Shown: positions 1-6,694, counted from the stretch's first letter. The stretch is DNA of 7,883 nucleotides from Candidatus Zixiibacteriota bacterium (GCA_030670005.1 DAOVCL010000090.1:1-7883); one strand, 5' to 3'. Numbers and translations: made by a program. The notes: generated by a model not told the origin, from the letters alone.

Positions 1-525
1 ATCGAGTTCAAGATATCCGTCTACATGGGGAATGACAATCCCTATTCGGTCCTGTGGACCCTGATGACGGCAAACCTCTTCAGCCGTGAGGATGGAACCA
101 CACCCCTGGTCGGGCTCAATCCCTCGAACTCGGTAAACAACGAGACCATAGAATTAAGTGCGAAGATCAGGAATGCTCTCGGTTTTGAGGATTTGGTACG
201 GTTTGAACACCACATTACAGAAACGTGGAAACACATCGTGAGGCAACCCTACGATCGGACAGAAGAGTTACCCTTAGTGGCTAAGAGGGTGAAGAACATC
301 AGTGCCAAGCATGAGGGTGGGGATCCGAAGATCGAACAGCAGCGGGACTACCCGTCTGACATCTTGGATTATTTTAGGCCGAAAGAGGAGATTCTCCAGG
401 CTGGTCTGATGGAGAAGATGGAGCGGAATTATTTAGATAAACACGCTTCAGTGAACCGAACAGCAAGAGTCCTTGTCGAAAATGGGCTGGACTTCATCGC
501 GGCTTGGAACCTTCATGGAAGATAA
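1..525 (+). CDS. 3' part of an unrecognised protein gene (5' end outside window)
   Basis: The frame is open from the first base of the window to a TAA at 523-525, so 174 codons are visible and the gene very probably begins upstream. The in-frame ATG at 25 has no purine-rich ribosome binding site before it, and the residues before it (IEFKISVY) read naturally into it, so I do not take it as the start. The protein is soluble-looking, with no signal peptide or membrane segment in the visible part. Recognisable landmarks are a motif NPYSVLWTLMTANLF near the start, SNSVNNETIE (about residues 42-51 of the visible part) and a His-rich stretch FEHHITETWK. The Asn/His/Glu-rich core looks like an enzyme active-site region, but I cannot name a family. 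A terminator lies about 160 bp downstream. Coding status is well supported by length and composition; function is unknown. Confidence 0.7.
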   Translation: MEFKISVYMGNDNPYSVLWTLMTANLFSREDGTTPLVGLNPSNSVNNETIELSAKIRNALGFEDLVRFEHHITETWKHIVRQPYDRTEELPLVAKRVKNISAKHEGGDPKIEQQRDYPSDILDYFRPKEEILQAGLMEKMERNYLDKHASVNRTARVLVENGLDFIAAWNLHGR

Positions 526-653
526 AGTTAGCCGTTAGTCATATTAGGAAAAGGGGACTTTCGAGGTAAAAAGGTTGAATATAAAAGAATTGTAGATTAG
601 AATTTGTGTTATTTGTATATTTGTTGAATTTGTGTTCATGGCATTATTTATAG

Positions 654-695
654 TTCGGCTGGCAAAGCAGAGGCTGGAACTGCCAAGCTGCCGAA
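654..695 (+). promoter_or_regulatory. Possible attenuator or small aptamer hairpin competing with terminator
   Basis: TTCGGC (654-659) is exactly complementary to GCCGAA (690-695), and GGCA (661-664) to TGCC (681-684), giving a stem that encloses about 16 nt. The 690-695 arm is also part of the 5' arm of the terminator at 688-713, so the two structures exclude each other. In addition AACTGCC (678-684) can pair with GGCAGTT (709-715), the 3' side of the terminator. Mutually exclusive stems before a U-run are typical of transcription attenuators and riboswitches. The pieces GCAAAGC and GGGGTTACC faintly recall the 3' half of cyclic-di-GMP-I (GEMM) riboswitches, but the 5' half with its GAAA loop is absent. 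No gene follows directly; the next start is at 963. This is a structural inference only. Confidence 0.25.
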
Positions 696-720
696 GGGGT
701 TACCCTCCGGCAGTTTTTTT
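688..720 (+). terminator. Intrinsic (Rho-independent) terminator
   Basis: CTGCCG (688-693) pairs with CGGCAG (708-713); the stem continues after one A-C mismatch with AGGG/CCCT around a GTTA loop, for about 10 base pairs in total, mostly GC. Seven T residues follow at 714-720. It most likely ends transcription from the gene finishing at 525 and insulates the operon that starts at 963. Confidence 0.8.
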
Positions 721-730
721 GTCGCTACTT

Positions 731-883
731 TTACTCAGGGAAGTCCAATGAGTATAGAGTATATAGCCTGGAGCTAAGAGGCAACCCAGGGAGAGCATAT
801 ACCCACAGGTCTTCAATCTTTCCCCCATAATCCTTGATGAGTTCCCGAAGGAGATTCCCGAAGATGGTAACCTTATGGGGTTC
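731..883 (-). pseudogene. Possible gene remnant, 50-codon protein-like frame without a start
   Basis: On the minus strand there are 50 codons between a TGA (884-886) and a TAA (731-733) that read like the C-terminal end of a real protein: VTIFGNLLRELIKDYGGK is followed by IEDLWVYALPGLPLSSRL and YTLYSLDFPE. It has an amphipathic, hydrophobic-rich pattern and no low-complexity or stop-ridden stretch. There is no ATG, GTG or TTG in frame before the TGA-bounded end and no ribosome binding site, so it would not be translated as it stands. The most economical reading is the decayed tail of a gene whose 5' part was lost. I do not recognise the family, and chance cannot be excluded for so short a frame. 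Confidence 0.35.
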
Positions 884-909
884 TCAGTTAAGAAGGTTCC
901 CTTTTCCCC

Positions 910-938
910 TTGATTTGAGAGGGAGAAATTGTTATTTT
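910..938 (+). promoter_or_regulatory. Candidate sigma-70-type promoter for the ABC-F/hflX operon
   Basis: TTGATT (910-915; 4 of 6 consensus bases) is followed after exactly 17 bp by TATTTT (933-938; 4 of 6). Transcription would start near 945, leaving a leader of under 20 nt that still contains the ribosome binding site GGGG (950-953). The -10 box lies within a small inverted repeat, GTTAT (931-935) and ATAAC (941-945), which could be an operator or only AT-rich chance. The position directly before the first gene and after a terminator supports it. Confidence 0.35.
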
Positions 939-962
939 ATATAACAAAAGGGGAATTAAGGG

Positions 963-2816
963 ATGGTTCTTGCCTCTCTACAGGGGATATACAAATCTTA
1001 TGGGGAGAAGGTGGTCTTGGATGGGGTGGATTGGCAGATAACCGATGGGAAGAGGATCGGACTTGTGGGGCCCAACGGAGCAGGAAAAACCACCCTCTTG
1101 GAGATAATAGCCGGATACAGGGAGCCGGATAGAGGAATTGTCCATCGGAGGAAGGGCTTAAGGATAGGTTATATGCAGCAGGAGGCTCAGTTGGCCGGGG
1201 AACTCCTCCTGAAGGAGGAGATGGAGAGGGTATTCGCCCCCCTTTTGGAGAAGGAGAGGAGAATGAGAGATCTGGAGGAGAAGATCTCCTTGAAGGAAGG
1301 GAATCTGGACTCCCTGCTTAGGGAGTATAGCAGGTTGAGGCAGGAGTTTGAGGCAGAGGATGGCTACCTCTGCCGCATTAAGATAGAGAGAATCCTCTAC
1401 GGCCTCGGTTTTAAGGCAGAAAACCTCCCTCAGAAGGTAGGTTCCCTCAGCGGTGGACAGAAAAACATCGCCGCCCTGGCCAGGGTGCTTTTGGTTGATC
1501 CCCAGCTCCTCCTCTTGGATGAGCCTACCAACCACTTAGACATCAGAGCCACTGAGTGGCTGGAGAGGTTTCTGGCCGATTATTCCCGAACCTACATCAT
1601 CATCTCCCATGACCGCCGACTTTTAGACAGAACTACAGAGGAGATAGTTGAGGTGGGCGAGGGGAGATTAAAAAGGTATGTAGGGAATTACTCTGCCTAT
1701 CAGGTCCAGAAGCGGAAGGATCTGGAAATCTCCCAGAAGAGATACGAACTTCAGCAGGAGTGGATAAAGAGAACTGAGGATTTCATCCAAAGAAACATAG
1801 CTGGGCAAAAGACCAAGCAGGCTCAGAGCAGAAGGAAACTGTTGCAGAGAGTGGAGATGTTGGAGAAACCCTCCATTCAAGCCAGGGGGCCAATCCTCAG
1901 GTTCGAATCCGGGGAAAAGGGAGCTCAGGAGGTCTTGAGCTTAGAGAATATCAGCAAGGGTTTTCCGGGGAGTAGGCTTTTCTCCGGGGTGAGCTTCACC
2001 CTTTTGCGGGGCGACCGGGTGGGACTGGTTGGACCAAATGGATCAGGGAAGACTACCCTGATGAAGATAATTGTTGGGGAGGAGGGGGCAGACGGAGGAA
2101 CAGTGAGGGTGGGGAAGGGGATGGAGATTGGCTACTATAGCCAGGAGCATGAGGATCTGAACCGAGAGGAGACTGTTATAGATGAGGTCTGGGAGGTGAA
2201 ACCACATCTGACCCAGGGGGAGATAAGGAGCTATTTGGCCAGGTTTCTCTTTAGAGGTGATGAGGTCTTCAAATCCATCTCGGCACTCAGTGGGGGGGAA
2301 CAGAGCAGGGTTTGCTTGGCCAAGCTCATTTTAGCCCAGCCAGATCTCCTCCTCTTGGATGAGCCCACCAACCATTTAGACATCCCCTCCTTGGAAGTTT
2401 TAGAAAAGGCCCTTTTAGGGTTTAAGGGCACGGTATTTGTGGCCTCTCATGACCGCTATTTTCTCGACCGATTGGTAAAGAGGGTTTTCTATCTGAAAGG
2501 GGAGAGACTCACCCAGTGGGAGGGGAACTACACCGAGACGGAGGATAAGTGGAGGGGGGAGGAGAAGGGTAAAACCGCAACTCGACATAGAAGGAAGAAG
2601 AGAAGATCAAAGAGTCCGGAGAGGATAGAGAAGGAGATAGCCACCCTGGAGGAGAGGCTCTGGGAGACATCCCTTCTCTTGGTTGACCGGGAGGTCTATT
2701 CTGATTGGCAGAGGCTGCACTTACTGTTAGAGGAGAGGGAGACCCTATCCAAGAGGATTGACTCACTTTATGAGAAGTGGGAGGAGGCCATAAAGGAGGA
2801 AGAGGAGACTGTTTGA
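963..2816 (+). CDS. ABC-F family ATP-binding protein (ribosome-associated translation factor)
   Basis: The 617-residue protein has two fused ABC ATPase domains and no membrane segments, which defines the ABC-F family (EttA, Uup, YdiF, YfmR and antibiotic-resistance ARE proteins). These bind the ribosomal E site and reposition stalled or drug-bound ribosomes. Domain 1: Walker A GPNGAGKTT (36-44), signature LSGGQ (162-166), Walker B with LLLLDEPTNHLD (182-193), switch His216. Domain 2: GPNGSGKTT (357-365), LSGGE (442-446), LLLLDEPTNHLD (462-473), His496. The charged linker between them (about 240-320) is the P-site tRNA interaction region. After a Lys/Arg-rich patch, the last 80 residues form a coiled coil as in Uup/YdiF-type members. 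ATG 963 is the only possible start: an in-frame TAA lies at 957-959, and GGGG at 950-953 is well placed. All catalytic residues are intact. Family certain; exact subfamily not resolved. Confidence 0.95.
   Translation: MVLASLQGIYKSYGEKVVLDGVDWQITDGKRIGLVGPNGAGKTTLLEIIAGYREPDRGIVHRRKGLRIGYMQQEAQLAGELLLKEEMERVFAPLLEKERRMRDLEEKISLKEGNLDSLLREYSRLRQEFEAEDGYLCRIKIERILYGLGFKAENLPQKVGSLSGGQKNIAALARVLLVDPQLLLLDEPTNHLDIRATEWLERFLADYSRTYIIISHDRRLLDRTTEEIVEVGEGRLKRYVGNYSAYQVQKRKDLEISQKRYELQQEWIKRTEDFIQRNIAGQKTKQAQSRRKLLQRVEMLEKPSIQARGPILRFESGEKGAQEVLSLENISKGFPGSRLFSGVSFTLLRGDRVGLVGPNGSGKTTLMKIIVGEEGADGGTVRVGKGMEIGYYSQEHEDLNREETVIDEVWEVKPHLTQGEIRSYLARFLFRGDEVFKSISALSGGEQSRVCLAKLILAQPDLLLLDEPTNHLDIPSLEVLEKALLGFKGTVFVASHDRYFLDRLVKRVFYLKGERLTQWEGNYTETEDKWRGEEKGKTATRHRRKKRRSKSPERIEKEIATLEERLWETSLLLVDREVYSDWQRLHLLLEERETLSKRIDSLYEKWEEAIKEEEETV
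2792..2799 (+). promoter_or_regulatory. Ribosome binding site that points to a CTG start for hflX
   Basis: AAAGGAGG is a near-perfect Shine-Dalgarno sequence inside the end of the ABC-F gene. Nine bases downstream is CTG at 2809, in the hflX frame. No ATG, GTG or TTG lies at a suitable distance, and the TTG at 2857 is 57 bases away. The site overlaps the TAA (2791-2793) that closes the hflX frame upstream. Confidence 0.55.
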
Positions 2817-3912
2817 GTTAAAAAGGGCCAGAAGGGAGAGAGCCATCCTGGCCGGGTTGGACCATTGGGATGGCAGGGGTGGAGACTGGGAGGAACTGAA
2901 GGCATTGGTTGTTTCGGCAGGGGGTGAGGTAGTGGGGAAAGTCTCCCAGAGGAGGCGGGAACCGGACCCAGCCCTTTTTATAGGCAAGGGAAAGGCGGAG
3001 CTCCTTAAGGAAGAGGCCAGGGAGAAAGAGGCTGATCTGGTGATCTTCGACCAGGATCTCACCCCTGTCCAGGTTAAAAACCTGGAGAAGATCTTAGGGG
3101 TAAAGATTCTGGACCGGAGTGGCCTTATACTGGACATCTTTGCCCGCCGGGCGAGAAGCAAGGAGGCAAAAACCCAGGTTGAACTGGCCCAGCTTAAGTG
3201 GCTTCTCCCCAGGTTGACCAGAAGGTGGACCCACCTCTCCCGTCAGGAAGGGGGGATTGGCACCAGAGGGCCGGGGGAGACCCAGTTAGAGGTGGACAGA
3301 AGGAGGGTGAGAAAGAGGATATCTGACCTGCAGAGTGCACTAAAGAGGATAGAGGCCGAGAGAAGAGTTCAAAGGAGGAGAAGAGCTGGGCTCTACAAGA
3401 TAACCCTTGTGGGATATACCAATGCGGGCAAATCAAGCCTGCTTAACCTTCTCTCCCGTTCCCAGGTAGAGGTAAAAGAAAGGCTCTTTGCTACCTTAGA
3501 TTCTACCTCCAGGATAGTCTGGTTGGCTCCAAGAAAAAAGGTCCTCTTTACAGATACGATTGGCTTCATCAAAAGGCTCCCGCCCCTTCTTGTGGCCTCC
3601 TTCAGAAGCACCTTAGGGGTGGTCATGGAGGCAGATCTCTTGATCCACCTTGTAGACTCCTCAATCCTGGACTTTGAACCCCATATCCTCACCGTGAGAG
3701 AGGTGCTGAGGGATTTGGGAGTGCTCTTCAAACCAACCATCCTGGTATTGAACAAGATTGATCTTTTAAAACCCAGTCAAATAAGGGCATTTAGGGCACA
3801 GTATCCCGAGGCCCTCCTCCTATCTGTGCTAAAGGGCCAGGGGATAGAGGAGCTGAAGAGGGGGATGTGGGAGCATTGGGCCCAGAGATCATCTCTGAAT
3901 CCTCAGGCATAG
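2809..3912 (+). CDS. hflX: GTPase HflX (ribosome-splitting factor), probable CTG start
   Basis: HflX splits stalled or heat-damaged 70S ribosomes and in some bacteria confers macrolide/lincosamide resistance. Counting from CTG 2809 (367 residues), the N-terminal HflX domain contains the hallmark Gly-rich GGIGTRGPGETQLE (148-161). Then come a basic coiled-coil linker and a GTPase domain with G1 GYTNAGKSS (202-210), G3 DTIGF (249-253), G4 NKID (315-318) and a G5-like SVLKGQG. The protein ends soon after G5, so the C-terminal domain of the ~420-residue E. coli type is absent, as in short thermophile and archaeal forms. A conventional TTG at 2857 would give 351 residues but lacks a close ribosome binding site and cuts off the conserved first strand (RERAILAGLD). 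I prefer CTG 2809, which overlaps the ABC-F stop by 8 bp and implies translational coupling. The 3' end overlaps the converging recJ-like gene by 24 bp. Confidence 0.93.
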   Translation: MFELKRARRERAILAGLDHWDGRGGDWEELKALVVSAGGEVVGKVSQRRREPDPALFIGKGKAELLKEEAREKEADLVIFDQDLTPVQVKNLEKILGVKILDRSGLILDIFARRARSKEAKTQVELAQLKWLLPRLTRRWTHLSRQEGGIGTRGPGETQLEVDRRRVRKRISDLQSALKRIEAERRVQRRRRAGLYKITLVGYTNAGKSSLLNLLSRSQVEVKERLFATLDSTSRIVWLAPRKKVLFTDTIGFIKRLPPLLVASFRSTLGVVMEADLLIHLVDSSILDFEPHILTVREVLRDLGVLFKPTILVLNKIDLLKPSQIRAFRAQYPEALLLSVLKGQGIEELKRGMWEHWAQRSSLNPQA

Positions 3913-5469
3913 CTTGCCCTGGTGCCTCCCCTTAAGTGAGTAAATTAAGTTTTTCCTCCCCTTCGGGGGTGGGTCTCCCCAGATGAGGAAGGGCTGGCCA
4001 TCTATTATCACCTCAGATAATTTTTGCTCCCCCTCATAGAATTTCTTTGATTCCTGAATCTCTGCCTCCGGGGCCAGAAACCTCGGCTCTGGATTAGCCT
4101 GACCGAAGGGGCTTAACCTCTTCAGGTCGGAAAGTATCTCCTGATCCAAAAAATTAGGGGAAAGCTTTAGATCGTAATCCTTCTGGAGAGTCGGGAAAGG
4201 AGGATTGCTTATGGCATAATCCTTTATCTGGCCAATGAACTTCTCTATCCCTTCCGGCTTCATAGAAAAACCTGCGGCCCGTTTGTGCCCCCCATATTGG
4301 ATGAAACAGTCTCGGCAGGAGCTAAAGGCTTTGAAGAGGTCAAAACCCTGGGGGGATCTGCCCTCACCGACCAATACATCCCCCCTTTTGCCAATGACTA
4401 CAGCGGGTTTCCCCGTCTCCTTGCTCAAAAGGCCGGCACAATGTCCCAGGAAGTTAGCCCCAACTTGGGGCACAACGGCCACAATAATCTCCCCATCGGT
4501 CTCTGCCTCCCTTCTCACCAGCTCTCTGGCCTCCTCGGCAGCCTTCTTCCACTGCCTCCCCGACTGCTTGAGGCCTTTACAGATGGCCTCTATCCTCGTG
4601 CCATCCTTGGTGGAGAGGAGTTCAACTATATCACTTCTCCCTCCCTGGAAATGGCCAAACCTGAGAAGTTCAACTATATCACCAATCGGATCAAGTCCGG
4701 GGCAGACCTGGAACATCCCCCTTAGGGCCCGTATCCCGGGTTTGGTGCTCAAGCCCAACTCCTCTGCCCCCAATTTGGCCAGGATCCTGTTCTCTTCCAC
4801 TAAGGGAACCTTATCGGCTATCGTTCCCAGGGCAACTAAGGGAAGAAACTCCTTGAGGAATCCCCTATCCCCCCCACCAAAGCTCTCTAAGAGGGCTAAG
4901 GAGAACTTTAAGGCCACTCCTACCCCGGCTAAATAACGGAAGGGGTAGGTAGAATCCCCTCTCTTGGGGTTGATCACCGCCCGAGCTGGGGGAAGCTTCT
5001 CCTGCGGTTCATGGTGGTCAGTAATGATGACCTCAATTCCCAGGGATCTGGCCCATTCTATCCCCTGAAGATCGCTTGACCCGGAGTCCACAGTAATTAT
5101 CAGCTTCACCCCTTGGGAGGAGAGGCTCTGCAGAAGCTCCTGAGAGAAGCCATACCCCTCCTTGTTTCTGTCCGGGATATAGTAGTCAACCTCCGGGTGG
5201 AGGTTTTTTAGGGTTTTCATTAACACCAAGGTGCTGGTTATCCCATCGACATCGTCATGGCCGGTAATCATCATCCTCTCCCTGCGAGCGATCCCTTCCC
5301 CTACTTTCTCCACCGCCTCCTGGATATCGTTAAGGAAAAATGGGGAATGGAGATCTTGGATCTGAGGGGTAAGGTACCTCTCCGCCTTCTCGGGCTCATC
5401 CAGGCCCCTCTTTACCAATAGGTTGGCTAAAAATTGGGATATTCCAAGCTTCTGGGCTAATTCCTGCAT
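3889..5469 (-). CDS. recJ: RecJ-like single-stranded-DNA exonuclease (DHH/DHHA1), divergent
   Basis: The 526-residue protein has RecJ architecture: DHH domain, DHHA1 domain, then a C-terminal OB-like part. RecJ degrades single-stranded DNA 5' to 3' in recombination and mismatch/base excision repair in the cytoplasm. Visible metal-site motifs are GHDDVDGITS (70-79), VDSG (127-130), TDHHEP (150-155) and GTIADKVPL (215-223). DHHA1 shows GEGRSPQGFDL (368-378) and GGHKRAAGF (393-401). Odd points: motif I has His71-Asp72 where RecJ normally has Asp-Phe/Tyr; the usual Cys/Asn of motif III is Ser129; the conserved RINAAGR motif is replaced by FGHFQGGRS (271-279). The protein is also shorter than E. 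coli RecJ (577). Start: ATG 5469, with GGGAGG 8-9 bp before it; an upstream in-frame ATG at 5511 lies inside the preceding gene and lacks a good site. The start is 4 bp after the preceding stop, so the genes are co-transcribed. RecJ-type nuclease is clear; whether it is the housekeeping RecJ or a paralogue is open. Confidence 0.88.
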   Translation of the reverse strand: MQELAQKLGISQFLANLLVKRGLDEPEKAERYLTPQIQDLHSPFFLNDIQEAVEKVGEGIARRERMMITGHDDVDGITSTLVLMKTLKNLHPEVDYYIPDRNKEGYGFSQELLQSLSSQGVKLIITVDSGSSDLQGIEWARSLGIEVIITDHHEPQEKLPPARAVINPKRGDSTYPFRYLAGVGVALKFSLALLESFGGGDRGFLKEFLPLVALGTIADKVPLVEENRILAKLGAEELGLSTKPGIRALRGMFQVCPGLDPIGDIVELLRFGHFQGGRSDIVELLSTKDGTRIEAICKGLKQSGRQWKKAAEEARELVRREAETDGEIIVAVVPQVGANFLGHCAGLLSKETGKPAVVIGKRGDVLVGEGRSPQGFDLFKAFSSCRDCFIQYGGHKRAAGFSMKPEGIEKFIGQIKDYAISNPPFPTLQKDYDLKLSPNFLDQEILSDLKRLSPFGQANPEPRFLAPEAEIQESKKFYEGEQKLSEVIIDGQPFLIWGDPPPKGRKNLIYSLKGRHQGKLCLRIQR

Positions 5470-5473
5470 ACTT

Positions 5474-6352
5474 CTACCCTCCCATATGAGGAAGCTCCAG
5501 AGGGGGCACAACCCTTCTCCCCATTCCTTCCCTTCTGCCCGGGGTGTTGTCGAACTCCTCGATGAGATAGAAGATCATGGCGATGAACTTCTTCTCAAAT
5601 TTGCCATGGAAGAAGCTGTGCACCAGGTTGATATACTCCAGAATCTCCCTTTCTTCCTTGCTGGCCGATCTGTCCTCAGGATGAACCATCCTCACCAGGG
5701 TACGCAGCTCATAGCTGGGATAATCCAGGAAGACAATCGAGGCCACCGGGTTAGCCATCAGGTTAAGAAAGGTGTGGGTCTCAAAGTCAGGGGTTGTATA
5801 TAGCTCCAGGGAAATCTGCTTTTTCCTATCCCAGAGGGACCTGTCCTCATAACCTGCAGAGAGGATTTTGAGTTTTTCCGGCATAGAGGCATCGAAGTTT
5901 TCCTTCAGTTCCTTTATCCTTTCGCCAATCCTCTCCTGGGTGGGAACAAACCCCATCCCCTTTATGGCGTTGTTCACCGTAAAGTCAGAGTCGAGCCTCC
6001 CTCCCCCGTAAGTGGCCACCGCTGCGCTGTGCGGCCCGGCCAGAGAGGGGGGTTTGCCTGTCTTTAGAGCCTCGATGGTCTCCAGCCTGGTCTTAAAGTT
6101 CCAGTCCAAAAATCCTGAACTCAGCTCCCTTAGCTTAAACTCCCGCCAACTGCCGTTGATCCTCGCTCTGATTAGACCGGATTTGAGGGGATCCAGGTTT
6201 GTCTGACGGAAGCTTTTGCCCTGCCAGTAATTTATCGATCTGCTCCTCTCCCATTTCCCCGCCAAGAGGGAGGGGATCTTCCCCCAGAGGAGAAGGAAGG
6301 GGGCAGCTAATGTCCCCCATCTGAGAAATCCCCTTCTGGTTAGCTTTGCCAT
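5474..6352 (-). CDS. Tat-signal protein of unknown function, co-transcribed with recJ-like gene
   Basis: The 292-residue protein starts with a twin-arginine signal: TRRGFLRW (5-12), matching the (S/T)RRxFLK consensus, followed by a hydrophobic stretch LAAPFLLLWG (15-24). It would therefore be exported folded across the cytoplasmic membrane. No clear AxA cleavage site follows, so it might stay membrane-anchored. The mature part (from about 33) is charged, mixed alpha/beta-looking and has no Cys motif that would indicate a lipoprotein, heme or Fe-S protein. Notable stretches are GPHSAAVATYGGGRLDSDF, a segment DFETHTFLNLM, and a Lys/Glu-rich helix near EEREILEYINLVHSFFHGKF. I recognise no domain. 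Start: ATG 6352 is preceded by AAGGAGGT at near-ideal distance. It is the first gene of a pair with the RecJ-like gene, 4 bp apart, whose ribosome binding site lies over its stop codon. That implies coupled translation, though an exported protein and a cytoplasmic nuclease have no obvious common role. Confidence 0.85.
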   Translation of the reverse strand: MAKLTRRGFLRWGTLAAPFLLLWGKIPSLLAGKWERSRSINYWQGKSFRQTNLDPLKSGLIRARINGSWREFKLRELSSGFLDWNFKTRLETIEALKTGKPPSLAGPHSAAVATYGGGRLDSDFTVNNAIKGMGFVPTQERIGERIKELKENFDASMPEKLKILSAGYEDRSLWDRKKQISLELYTTPDFETHTFLNLMANPVASIVFLDYPSYELRTLVRMVHPEDRSASKEEREILEYINLVHSFFHGKFEKKFIAMIFYLIEEFDNTPGRREGMGRRVVPPLELPHMGG

Positions 6353-6694
6353 CCTACCTCCTTAAGTTCATAGAAATGACCATTTTTAGACAGGATAAAC
6401 ATGATGAACAGGATAAACAACATTCACTAAACACCGAAAATCACTGAGTAATAAACCCGGATTATACGCTGAGAAACCACAAGATATTCAAAAAAATTGA
6501 ATCCGAATCCCTCTCTCCCTTGAATGGTGAAAACCTATATTCTGAACGATTCTTATATAATCTGTGAAAATCTGCGTTCATCTGCGGTTTGGTGTCATTC
6601 GGTGTTTTCTTGGAGAAATTGGGTTAAAATCCTGTAAATCCTGTTATCCCGTCAGAAAAGCCCATCGCAGGCGGCTAAGCTCATCCTCTCTATC
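6353..6694. repeat. Gene-free gap with short-period repeats in inverted arrangement
   Basis: I see no gene in these 342 bases. The left side carries a 9-bp-period repeat, GGATAAACA / TGATGAACA / GGATAAACA (6393-6419), which gives a direct 11-mer ACAGGATAAAC at 6390-6400 and 6408-6418. The right side has the opposite-sense AATCCTGTAAATCCTGTTATCC (6629-6649 region). Between them AAACACCGAA (6429-6438) is the exact reverse complement of TTCGGTGTTT (6598-6607). A 10-bp-period run TCTG-N6 repeats three times at 6561-6590. The whole thus folds as a nested imperfect palindrome. The left end holds the ribosome binding site (within 6353-6366) of the Tat-signal gene, and its promoter must lie within or beyond the repeats. 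Confidence 0.6.

Noticed and set aside
2763..3161. Minus-strand frame of 132 codons opposite hflX
   Set aside because: Ser/Leu-rich antisense shadow of hflX with no ribosome binding site or domain.
4235..4936. Long plus-strand open frame (233 codons) opposite the recJ-like gene
   Set aside because: It is Pro/Ser-rich, lacks a ribosome binding site and lies wholly antisense to a gene with clear catalytic motifs; it mirrors that gene's codon bias.
5470..5511. Upstream ATG at 5511 as start of the recJ-like gene
   Set aside because: It lies inside the preceding gene, has no suitable ribosome binding site and adds 14 residues not typical of RecJ; ATG 5469 has GGGAGG at good distance.
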